NCBI RefSeq assembly: GCF_020905375.1
Contig: NZ_JAJJBU010000003.1
Location: 186,001-250,000 of the forward strand
DNA: 64,000 nucleotides
Source: Arthrobacter cryoconiti
GTDB lineage: Bacteria; Actinomycetota; Actinomycetes; Actinomycetales; Micrococcaceae
Reading direction: 5' to 3'
Part shown: piece after piece, positions 55,530 through 63,249 of the stretch
How the letters are laid out: every line of letters begins with the position of its first letter
Position numbering within the stretch: position 1 is the stretch's first letter
The notes under the pieces: model-generated
The model's input: the letters and a program-made list of their open reading frames with translations, nothing else
Told to the model about the DNA's origin: nothing
The model's database searches: none
Made by a program: the position numbers and the translations under genes

Positions 55530-57420
55530 GGATAGCAAGCCGCAAGAGCCCAGCGAGGAGAAGTCGTCCCGCAAAATCAAGTCGCCACGGTTGAGAGTGC
55601 CACGTGAAAACTTCACGCACGCGAAGTCGAAGGCTTCCAAGGAAAAAAAGACTTCCAGGGAAACGGGCGCGGTCGTTCCGCAAGTACCAGAAGCGAATGT
55701 TCCGCATACGCCAACGCACGCCCTGGCCTCAGGGACACGTACCACAGGTAGTAAATCCGCCGACACTAAATCCAGGGGCCGCAAGACCGGTCACAACACT
55801 GCCACTGGCCGGCGCTGGCCCCGCGTCTTTGCCGGTTCTGCCACGGCGGCTTTGGCCGTTGGACTGGTTGCTGCCGGGACCCTGTTTCCCGGCAATGATG
55901 CCTCAGCCCAGCTCGACCCAGTCGCTCAAGCCCTACCCATGGGCGATGTCATCGCGAACTGCACCGGACCCACCCGGCTGCTGAGCGGATCGGCAGCAGG
56001 AGCAGATCCCGAGTTCGCTGCGGCCTCTTCTTCGAGTAAAAGTCAGCTCAGTGCATTGGTCCTCAGTGATCCTGAGGGTGTTCTGCCCGGTTCAAGCATT
56101 GACTCTTTGGACAACGCGGCCACGCCGCTGACAACGCTGGCAACAGCACCTCAAGAAACAGCACCTCAAGAAACGGCACCGGCAGCCTCGTCAGCGCCAG
56201 CCACCACCCTTGCCCCTGTGACAGGTGTTGCCAAGGGTAAGGCCGCCGTGGTGGCGAATAAGGACATAAGCGCTGCGACTGCCTTGCGTGTTCAGCCCCT
56301 GAACGGCATCGCCTACCCGGCCATTGGATCGGTGGTCGTAGGTGCTAAAGACGGTGATCTTCGTGGGCTGGCGGCGGCCAATTGCCAGCAGGCCTCAAAT
56401 GATCTCTGGATTGCCGGTGCCAGCACAACCGTGGGCCGCACCGCCGTGCTGGTTCTCTCTAACTCCTCCAAAAGCCCAGCCACGGTTTCCTTGGAACTAT
56501 TTGGCAAAAATGGTCCTCTCGTGGCGCCCGGTGGCAAGGGCTTAGTGGTGGCACCGGGGACGGAACGCTCAGTGGTCCTCTCTGGCTTGGCTTCTGACCA
56601 AGAGCTACTCTCCGTCCATCTGAAAAGCACAGGAGGGCCAGTCTCCGCCGTCGTCCAACAATCCGTGTTGCGAGGACTGACGCCGGGAGGTGTGGACTTC
56701 CTAGCCCCTGTTCAGCCGCCCGCGCTCACGCAAACTATTCCCGGCGTCCGAGTAGTCGATCCCGCTGCCGCTAGCGCTGTCACTGGACAGCCTGGTTACT
56801 CCGACGCTGGCACGGCGCTGGAAGTTACGGTACCTGGAATTAGAGATGTGGTTGTTGAGGTGAAAGCCTATGGGGCCAGTGGTCAGGTAGCCCTTCCTAA
56901 CGGTGGAGTCTTCACCGCGGGGGCCGGTAAAGTCACTGAACTCGCTCTGGCCGGGCTCCCACAGGGTAGCTACACGCTGACGCTTAATGCCGATTCTGCT
57001 GTCGCGGCTACCGTTCGCCTGATGAATTCCACGAAGCCCGGCGACGCCGTCGATCTCGCGTACGCTCCGGCAACGCAGCGATTAGGCGTCAATCATCTAG
57101 TGACGCTGCCCGGCGGTGTTTCGTCCAACTTTGTCTTCACAGCGCCCACGGGATCGGCGTCGCTGACTCTGACACCCGTCTCCTCCTCAGGCGTCCTTGG
57201 ACCACAGAAGTCAGTGGATCTCAAGGCCGCGATGACAAGTGTCATCGACCCGTCAGCGCTGCTTGGGGACGGGGTGGCAGGAGTGCTGATTTCTGCCTCG
57301 GGGGCGCCGGTCTTTGGGACCCAATTACTGGGAGCCAAAGACAGCGCAGATATTGCCGTGCTGCCGATCGTTGGTAGCTCAGCGGACTCACAATCGCTGG
57401 CGATCACCGTCAAAAACTGA
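55522..57420 (+). CDS. DUF5719 family secreted/membrane-anchored protein
   Basis: A 632-residue protein. A long basic, disordered cytoplasmic N-terminus (~95 residues) is followed by one membrane helix (FAGSATAALAVGLVAAGTLF) and a large extracytoplasmic beta-rich domain. A short TAPQE repeat (two exact copies) and Ala/Thr-rich linker separate two halves. DUF5719 is found in Actinobacteria directly after the giant glycosyltransferase, as here; its GTG overlaps the previous stop, so the proteins are probably partners in the envelope. Function is not known. Confidence 0.87.
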   Translation: MSEDSKPQEPSEEKSSRKIKSPRLRVPRENFTHAKSKASKEKKTSRETGAVVPQVPEANVPHTPTHALASGTRTTGSKSADTKSRGRKTGHNTATGRRWPRVFAGSATAALAVGLVAAGTLFPGNDASAQLDPVAQALPMGDVIANCTGPTRLLSGSAAGADPEFAAASSSSKSQLSALVLSDPEGVLPGSSIDSLDNAATPLTTLATAPQETAPQETAPAASSAPATTLAPVTGVAKGKAAVVANKDISAATALRVQPLNGIAYPAIGSVVVGAKDGDLRGLAAANCQQASNDLWIAGASTTVGRTAVLVLSNSSKSPATVSLELFGKNGPLVAPGGKGLVVAPGTERSVVLSGLASDQELLSVHLKSTGGPVSAVVQQSVLRGLTPGGVDFLAPVQPPALTQTIPGVRVVDPAAASAVTGQPGYSDAGTALEVTVPGIRDVVVEVKAYGASGQVALPNGGVFTAGAGKVTELALAGLPQGSYTLTLNADSAVAATVRLMNSTKPGDAVDLAYAPATQRLGVNHLVTLPGGVSSNFVFTAPTGSASLTLTPVSSSGVLGPQKSVDLKAAMTSVIDPSALLGDGVAGVLISASGAPVFGTQLLGAKDSADIAVLPIVGSSADSQSLAITVKN

Positions 57421-57443
57421 TCGGTTGGCGCTTTCGCCGTGGC

Positions 57444-58055
57444 TTATCTTCCTTGCCGAAAGCGTCGGAAGAGCGGGTCCACGGTATCTGGATCGATGTT
57501 CAGTAGGCCTGCCACCTGTTCAATGAGGACCTCGTGCACCACCTCGCGCACCTGCCAGGGAGCATCACAAAGAGTTTCCACAGGGTGGCGATAAATGATA
57601 ATCACGGCCGGTTTTTCCTGGGTTCCGTTGGAAGCTTTGATCGCCGGCGTGCACTTGCCTAAAGGGGCCTGTATTCCCGAAGCTATGATGGCTTCTAGCC
57701 CGTTGGGAACTTCTTCCACCAGGTATTCCACCTGCTCCAAAGGGGTCCCCCAGAGGTCGCGCAGGCGGGCGGCAGAATCTACTACCAAGTCTTCAAAACG
57801 TTCCGCCCGTGTCCGGGCACCTGGGAGCCCGGACATCAACAGGGGACCGCGCAGGCCACGGCCGTGTCTGTTGCGGCGTCGTCTTTGAAAGCTGCGTGGC
57901 GTCGGCGCAGCGGTGTTAGCGGAACCGTCCGGCAGTGTTGCTCGGGAGCCTAGTTCCTCGACTTTGCTGGGTGGGGGAGCGTCTACGGAAGAGGTTGGTG
58001 CGTCATGAACAAAAGTAAGTCTGAACCCGGGTTCCTCTGCGAAGTGATGCATCAT
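57444..58055 (-). CDS. Minimal-MMP-like (zincin-type) protein with degenerate metal site
   Basis: A 203-residue protein of the PF06262 zincin-like family, preceded by a ~75-residue disordered, Arg-rich N-terminus. The family core begins at RFEDLVVDSAARLRDLWG. The segment where HExxH is expected reads VHEVLIEQVAGLL: the first His-Glu is present but the second His is replaced, so canonical zinc hydrolysis is unlikely. Many actinobacterial members show the same change. It is convergent with DUF5719 and divergent from DUF3499, the order seen around whiB2 in mycobacteria. Confidence 0.82.
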   Translation of the reverse strand: MMHHFAEEPGFRLTFVHDAPTSSVDAPPPSKVEELGSRATLPDGSANTAAPTPRSFQRRRRNRHGRGLRGPLLMSGLPGARTRAERFEDLVVDSAARLRDLWGTPLEQVEYLVEEVPNGLEAIIASGIQAPLGKCTPAIKASNGTQEKPAVIIIYRHPVETLCDAPWQVREVVHEVLIEQVAGLLNIDPDTVDPLFRRFRQGR

Positions 58056-58127
58056 TTCACTCTAGTTCACCCGTGGTGTGTGCGCCGGTAGGGTCATTGG
58101 AGCCCAAACGCTGTAATCTTGGAAACC

Positions 58128-58526
58128 GTGGGAACTCTTCGTCAATGCACCCGATCCGCCTGCCGTGAGTCAGCGGTGGCTACTTTGACGTACGTTTATG
58201 CCGATTCCACAGCAGTCCTGGGGCCCCTTGCCACGTTCGCTGAGCCACATTGTTACGACTTGTGCGCCAAACACTCTGCCCGGCTGACGGTCCCACTAGG
58301 TTGGGAAGTCATCCGGCTTGCCCACTCGGACAGCCCGCCCGCACCTGGCCCTGATGACTTATTAGCCCTCGCCGACGCTGTTCGAGAAGCCGCAAATGTG
58401 ATTCCCGAGGACTTTGGCCCGCCTCTACAGCGTGAGCCCAGAGGTACCCTCTCCCGGCCAACTTTGGAGCCAGGACCAGTCTCCGCTAGTGGTCGCCGAG
58501 CACATTTGCATATTTTGCGTGACTAA
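58128..58526 (+). CDS. DUF3499 family protein
   Basis: A ~132-residue protein with a small zinc-ribbon-like N-terminus: RQCTRSACRESAVATLTYVYAD supplies two Cys and HCYDLCAKHSARL supplies two more, suggesting a structural zinc. The C-terminus is hydrophilic. DUF3499 is actinobacterial and of unknown function (Rv3259 in M. tuberculosis, beside whiB2). GTG 58128 follows TTGGAA; TTG 58119 is an alternative. In many relatives a phosphomannomutase gene follows; here the next gene is the Trm112-like one. Confidence 0.85.
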   Translation: MGTLRQCTRSACRESAVATLTYVYADSTAVLGPLATFAEPHCYDLCAKHSARLTVPLGWEVIRLAHSDSPPAPGPDDLLALADAVREAANVIPEDFGPPLQREPRGTLSRPTLEPGPVSASGRRAHLHILRD

Positions 58527-58599
58527 GATTTTGAAAGCATAAGACGGAGCTTCTGCACGTAGTTCCAACACCACCACAAGAGACGAAGCGAGACGAGCC

Positions 58600-58788
58600 G
58601 TGGCAAAGATTAGCGAAGAAGTGCTCAGTGTGCTCCAGTGCCCCGTCACCGGTTCCGCCCTGATTCAGAAGGGCAATGAGCTACATAGTTCAACTCCCGG
58701 CCCGGATGGGGTGCCTGTTGTGTACCGCATGGAGGACGGGATCGCCTTGTTGCTCCGGCCAGAACAATTAGAGGTAACCGCATCTTAG
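58600..58788 (+). CDS. Trm112-family small protein
   Basis: A 62-residue protein of the Trm112/YcaR zinc-ribbon-like family: EEVLSVLQCPVTGSALIQ at the start and the VYRMEDGIALLL motif at the end are diagnostic. Only one of the usual Cys residues remains (CPVTG), as in other actinobacterial members, so zinc binding is doubtful. Eukaryotic Trm112 activates methyltransferases; the bacterial role is unclear. GTG 58600 follows a GACGAG site. Confidence 0.85.
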   Translation: MAKISEEVLSVLQCPVTGSALIQKGNELHSSTPGPDGVPVVYRMEDGIALLLRPEQLEVTAS

Positions 58789-58903
58789 CTACTGCTGGGA
58801 ACACACAGCGCAAGGGGTCGTCAATGAGCGCCGGAACTTTCTCTGAACTCCGTGGAGGCAACTCTTCGGAACTGTCCCTCTTAATTCGTGCCAGGTCCTA
58901 GCC

Positions 58904-59695
58904 ATGGTTGACTGGCAAATCACGGGGCCATTGAGCCGCTTACTGCGTGCGGATAATCCTGGGCCGATGACGCTTAAAGGCACCAATAGCTACGTGCTGG
59001 CTGCTCCCGATGAAAAGTCCGTCGTGGTAGTTGACCCCGGTCCGCTGATGGAGGACCACCTTGGGGCACTGGCGGATTGCGGGATGGTGGAGCTAATCCT
59101 CATCACGCATCGTCATGCTGATCACACGGGTGGCAGTGCCAGACTCCACGAACTGACCGGTGCGCCTGTGCGGGCATTTCACGCCGATTTTTGCCACGCC
59201 GGCGACCCGCTCCTGGATGGGGAGAGCATCAGCGCTGCCGGAGTGGAGATCAAGGTGTTGGCTACTCCTGGCCATACCTCGGATTCGCTGTGCTTCTTCC
59301 TTAAGGACGACGGCGAGCACGGCGCGGTCCTGACAGGCGACACGATCTTGGGCGAGGGAACCACGGTGCTCGACTTTCCGGACGGCCAGCTGATCGATTA
59401 TTTGGCGTCGCTTGAGACACTTCGAGTGCTTGGATCCGCCACGGGGCCGGTCACTGTGCTGCCAGCTCATGGCCCAACCCTCCCGGATCTGGCATCCACT
59501 GCGGGTGCCTATATAACTCATCGGCAGCAGCGGCTGGCGCAAGTGCGTGCCGGCGTCGAACTTCTTCGTCAGCGCAACGGGAGTGAGCCAGACGCTGCGG
59601 CCGTGACTGCTCTGGTCTATGCTGGCGTGCCTGCCGCGGTGCAAGGGGCGGCGCTGCTCTCGGTGCAGGCACAGCTGGAATACCTCTCTCAGTAA
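58904..59695 (+). CDS. MBL-fold metallo-hydrolase
   Basis: A 263-residue metallo-beta-lactamase-fold protein resembling LACTB2 and RNase-Z-like hydrolases. The metal-binding motifs are in order: ITHRHADHTGG (HxHxDH), TPGHTSDSLCF (His), LTGDTILGEG (Asp) and VLPAHGP (His). A C-terminal helical region (~residues 205-260) matches the winged-helix end of LACTB2 proteins, which act on RNA or thioesters. The start ATG 58904 has only a weak ribosome binding site. The substrate is unknown. Confidence 0.88.
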   Translation: MVDWQITGPLSRLLRADNPGPMTLKGTNSYVLAAPDEKSVVVVDPGPLMEDHLGALADCGMVELILITHRHADHTGGSARLHELTGAPVRAFHADFCHAGDPLLDGESISAAGVEIKVLATPGHTSDSLCFFLKDDGEHGAVLTGDTILGEGTTVLDFPDGQLIDYLASLETLRVLGSATGPVTVLPAHGPTLPDLASTAGAYITHRQQRLAQVRAGVELLRQRNGSEPDAAAVTALVYAGVPAAVQGAALLSVQAQLEYLSQ

Positions 59696-59864
59696 CGTTC
59701 TGCTCACGAGGCAACGACCGAAACTTGGGACAGGTTACACAATCGAGACATCTGATTTGTCTACACTGACCCCAACTGCGCGGCTTATAGAGTAAAATTG
59801 AACTTCGGCGGTGAGCTGTTCCTGCCGTCATAGTGGAATAAAACCACCGAATTGGGGAGTTTGG

Positions 59865-61109
59865 ATGCCTGCATTGGACGAGACCAAGAAACCTCGCCGT
59901 GGCTTGAAGATCACGCTGATCTCTGCACTGGCCGTGGCGATCGCCTTGGGTGGCGTGGGGGCAGCTACAGCCAACACGTGGCTTCCCTCTGCAAATTCCA
60001 CTCCCACCAGCACCTCGAATGCTGCGCCAACGCCGTCTGTCGCGCCTGTACCTGCGGCGACCATGGTGTTCGCCCCTGAAGCTGGGGCCACCTCCGTAAA
60101 TCCTGCGGCGCCGGTCAGCGCTCTGGTGGAGAACGGCACCGTTTATAGTGCCGTTCTTAAAGCCACTGCCACGGGTGAAACCCTCAAGGGGGATCTGTTC
60201 ATCAGTGGCCGCAAATGGCTTAATACGGAACCGTTAGCGTTCGACACCAACTACACGCTGACGGTGACCGCGGCCGATGAGTCTGGAAAGAAGACCACCA
60301 AGACCAGCACGTTCTCCACGGTTCCGGCTTCCCACGAGGCTGACCTTGCGATGTACCCGGCGGCGGATTCCACTGTGGGAGTGGCGCAGCCGCTGCAATT
60401 CACCTTCAGCGAACCGGTGTTGAATAAGGAGGCGGTGGAGAAGGCCATCAAAATTACTGCCTCCTCCGGTCAGACGGGCGCCTTTCGCTGGTACTCGGAC
60501 AAACTGGTGCGGTATCGTCCGGCAGATTTTTGGGCTGCGAACACCAGCATCACTGTAGATATGAAACTTTTTGGTGTTGACATTGGAAACGGCCAGATTG
60601 GCAACTTTAATAAGACCAGCGTGGTCCAGATCGGTAACCGTGTCGAGATGGTTGCGGACGCGGCTAATTTGGTGGCGAGTATCTACATCAACGGAGCCAT
60701 GGTCAAACAGTATCCGGTGACGATGGGCGACGAGCGGTTCCCGTCTGCTTCCGGATACCTGGTTATTCTCAGTGACAAGCAGCGCTTCGCCCACTTTGTT
60801 GCCTCCACCATTGGCCTCAAGCCGGGCGACCCTGCCAACTACGGCGAGGTTGACGTGGAGTACGCTACCCGGTTGACACCCAGTGGAGAGTTTATCCACC
60901 AGGCAACCGACTCGGCATTACCATTTTTAGGTCGGGTAAATCTCTCACACGGCTGCATCGGAATGTCCGCTGAAGGCGCCGGTTGGGTGTTTGCCAACAT
61001 GCATACCGGTGACCTCGTCCAGGTAGTTGGTAGTCCGAACGAGACGATCGCACCCCTGGATGGCTTTGGCGACTGGAACATTCCCTTCGCTCAGTACGCA
61101 AGCCGCTAA
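59865..61109 (+). CDS. L,D-transpeptidase with N-terminal Ig-like domains
   Basis: A 414-residue envelope enzyme making 3-3 cross-links in peptidoglycan or attaching proteins. A signal/anchor helix lies at ~residues 14-35 (ITLISALAVAIALGGVGA), then two Ig-like domains (~residues 55-270) and the YkuD catalytic domain with the signature HGCIGMSAEGAGW carrying the active-site Cys. The order matches Mycobacterium LdtMt2-type enzymes. ATG 59865 follows TTGGGGAG. A large terminator hairpin follows. Confidence 0.92.
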   Translation: MPALDETKKPRRGLKITLISALAVAIALGGVGAATANTWLPSANSTPTSTSNAAPTPSVAPVPAATMVFAPEAGATSVNPAAPVSALVENGTVYSAVLKATATGETLKGDLFISGRKWLNTEPLAFDTNYTLTVTAADESGKKTTKTSTFSTVPASHEADLAMYPAADSTVGVAQPLQFTFSEPVLNKEAVEKAIKITASSGQTGAFRWYSDKLVRYRPADFWAANTSITVDMKLFGVDIGNGQIGNFNKTSVVQIGNRVEMVADAANLVASIYINGAMVKQYPVTMGDERFPSASGYLVILSDKQRFAHFVASTIGLKPGDPANYGEVDVEYATRLTPSGEFIHQATDSALPFLGRVNLSHGCIGMSAEGAGWVFANMHTGDLVQVVGSPNETIAPLDGFGDWNIPFAQYASR

Positions 61110-61126
61110 ACCATCGGAAAAACGCT

Positions 61127-61179
61127 AAAGGGTGAGTCACTAAGTCAAGTCCTCAAGGACTCTTAGTTACTCACCCTTT
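61127..61179. terminator. Bidirectional terminator between the L,D-transpeptidase and RDD genes
   Basis: An 18-bp stem with one mismatch (61127-61144 / 61162-61179) encloses a second AGTCC/GGACT stem with TCAA loop. It begins with AAAGGG and ends CCCTTT, then CTTCGTT, and lies between two converging genes. Confidence 0.85.
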
Positions 61180-61222
61180 CTTCGTTGGGTTGTGCACGCT
61201 GCTGGCAGCTACGCTCGATTTA

Positions 61223-62023
61223 CTATTTAGCGACACCATGGCAGGAGATGCGATCACGAAGCACGGCGGCCCGACGTGCTTGAGCGCTCATCCGCACGAA
61301 GTCCCGCTCGCGATGTTCGCTGATAAGGGCTGCCAAGAAAATCTCCGGGCTAGTGCCATGCGGAGGCGCGGGAGAAACATGGAGTAGGGCTTCGCTGGCT
61401 AAGGCAGCGCCCAAAGCTGCGCGGGATCCGGCAGCCATGTGCCGTCCCTGTCCCAAAAACAACGAAATGCGCCGCACGAGTGGGTCTGGGAGCCGTCCGA
61501 TATCTGCCAGTTGCGCCCAGGGCGCCAGTGCCTCAACAGTATGAACCTGCAACGGGACAGTCTTAGGTACCCGGACACGGATGGCGTAGGTCCCGGCGAG
61601 CATGTCCCCAAGTCGCTTGGACTTCTCGTTAAACAAGGACACTAAGAAGGCTACCGACCCAATGGACATGTAGAGCTCAAGGACGCCTAAAAGGGAGCGG
61701 ATCAAGGCGTGGCGGAAGCGGATAGAACCGCCGTCGTCACGCACCACCCGAAGGCCCATGACAAGTTTTCCCAACGATCTACCTCGGGACAACGTTTCCA
61801 CGGCGATGGGCAGGCCCACCACTAGTGCCAGCGCCAGCGCCAGGATAATTGCTTTAGCCGCCGCCAAATCCACCAGGAACGGAATGGCGGAGAAAGCAAT
61901 CAGGGCGCCGATGGCCAGTAGTACGGTGGCTAGCACATCGATGGCCGAGCCCAGCGACCTGGCGGCAAACGATGCCGGTCGCAGTTCCAGAAGGACGGCT
62001 TCACCCGTGAGAATCTCGCTCAT
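61223..62023 (-). CDS. RDD-family membrane protein
   Basis: A 266-residue protein with three to four membrane helices at residues ~20-130. The RDD features are LRPASFAARSLGSAIDVL (Arg and Asp), SRGRSLGKLVMGLRVVRDDG and RFRHALIRSLLG. The C-terminal ~120 residues are soluble and Arg/Ala-rich. RDD proteins may transport ions or solutes; function is not known. It is divergent from the SpoIIM-like gene, a pairing often seen in Actinobacteria, usually near MoxR/DUF58 genes that would lie beyond the window. Confidence 0.88.
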   Translation of the reverse strand: MSEILTGEAVLLELRPASFAARSLGSAIDVLATVLLAIGALIAFSAIPFLVDLAAAKAIILALALALVVGLPIAVETLSRGRSLGKLVMGLRVVRDDGGSIRFRHALIRSLLGVLELYMSIGSVAFLVSLFNEKSKRLGDMLAGTYAIRVRVPKTVPLQVHTVEALAPWAQLADIGRLPDPLVRRISLFLGQGRHMAAGSRAALGAALASEALLHVSPAPPHGTSPEIFLAALISEHRERDFVRMSAQARRAAVLRDRISCHGVAK

Positions 62024-62073
62024 GGTGCCAGTCTAGTGAGGAACTCGCCGTCGGTGGACTATAGGCTGGGGAT

Positions 62074-63066
62074 GTGAATTTGGATGCGTATTCGGCAGTG
62101 CACAGCCCCCAGTGGGACCGGCTGCGTTTCCTTGGGCGCAAACGTAGGCTCACGGGGCAAGAAAGCGACGAGCTCCTCCAGCTCTACCAAAGCGTCTCCG
62201 CTGAGCTTTCTTTGATCCGTTCAGTCGAGGCCGAAAGCGAGCTCTCGGCATCGCTGTCCGCCAACCTCGCCACAGCTCGCACCCGATTTACCGGGGCGCG
62301 CAGCAACTTCTTTGCCGATGTGGCCCGCTTTTTCACAATTTCTTTGCCGGCTGCGTTTTTCCGCTTGCGCTGGCTCACAGTTGCGGTGGGTGTGTTCTTC
62401 GTGATTATCAGCGCGCTTTTTGCGGTGTGGACCTCATCTAACCCGGACGTTTTGGCTGCCTTGGGGTCCGATGCGCGCCTGCAGCAATTGGTCAATCATG
62501 ACTTTGTGGACTACTACTCCTCGAACCCTGCGGCTTCATTTGCCGGGTCCGTGTGGACAAACAACGCTTGGATCGCCGCCCAGTGCGTAGCATTTGGCGT
62601 CACGGGTGTTTTTGTCCCATATTCACTCTTTGCCAACGCCCAAGGGATAGGCATGAGTGCTGGCGTCATGTTTGCCTATGGACGCGGAGACGTCTTCTTT
62701 ATCTACATACTCCCGCATGGATTGATGGAATTGACATCAATTTTCATCGCCGCCGCGGCCGGGCTGAGGATCTTTTGGGCCTGGGTCTCGCCTGGTCCGC
62801 GCAGCCGTCTGGACTCTTTGGCCTTGGAAGGGCGCTCACTGATGACCGTCGCGCTCGGATTGGTCTTCGTGCTCTTTGTTTCGGGTCTTGTGGAAGCTTT
62901 CGTCACGCCCAGTTCGCTACCCGTTTGGGCAAAAATTGGTATTGGAGCGTTGGTGCTGGCGGGTTATTGGACCTATACGCTGGTGCTGGGGAGGCGCGCC
63001 TGGCTGGCTGGGGAGCGCGGTGATCTTTCCGAGGACGACGCCGGCGCCGCCGCGATTTCGCGCTGA
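62074..63066 (+). CDS. SpoIIM-family (stage II sporulation M / DUF95) membrane protein
   Basis: A 330-residue protein with a ~100-residue soluble helical N-terminus and about six membrane helices. Family segments are WDRLRFLGRKRRLTGQESDELLQLY near the start, NNAWIAAQCVAFGVTGV and FFIYILPHGLMELTSIFIAAAAG. Non-sporulating actinobacteria keep this protein next to an RDD gene; function is unknown, with transport of an envelope precursor suggested. GTG 62074 is the start, 50 bases from the RDD start. Confidence 0.9.
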   Translation: MNLDAYSAVHSPQWDRLRFLGRKRRLTGQESDELLQLYQSVSAELSLIRSVEAESELSASLSANLATARTRFTGARSNFFADVARFFTISLPAAFFRLRWLTVAVGVFFVIISALFAVWTSSNPDVLAALGSDARLQQLVNHDFVDYYSSNPAASFAGSVWTNNAWIAAQCVAFGVTGVFVPYSLFANAQGIGMSAGVMFAYGRGDVFFIYILPHGLMELTSIFIAAAAGLRIFWAWVSPGPRSRLDSLALEGRSLMTVALGLVFVLFVSGLVEAFVTPSSLPVWAKIGIGALVLAGYWTYTLVLGRRAWLAGERGDLSEDDAGAAAISR

Positions 63067-63249
63067 AATCGCTTTCTGCCCGGTCCATCGTTGCCCGCGA
63101 ACAACGTTCCCAGTGGGTCACAAGAGCTGGCGGTGTGCGGACAGAGCGAAGATTGGCACTGTGCCTAAAGCTGTGAATGTGGTGACAGTTTTCGCCAGCT
63201 CCGGGGTGGCAACGGCAATGATGAGCCGTGCAACGGTAGTCTTCACGGT

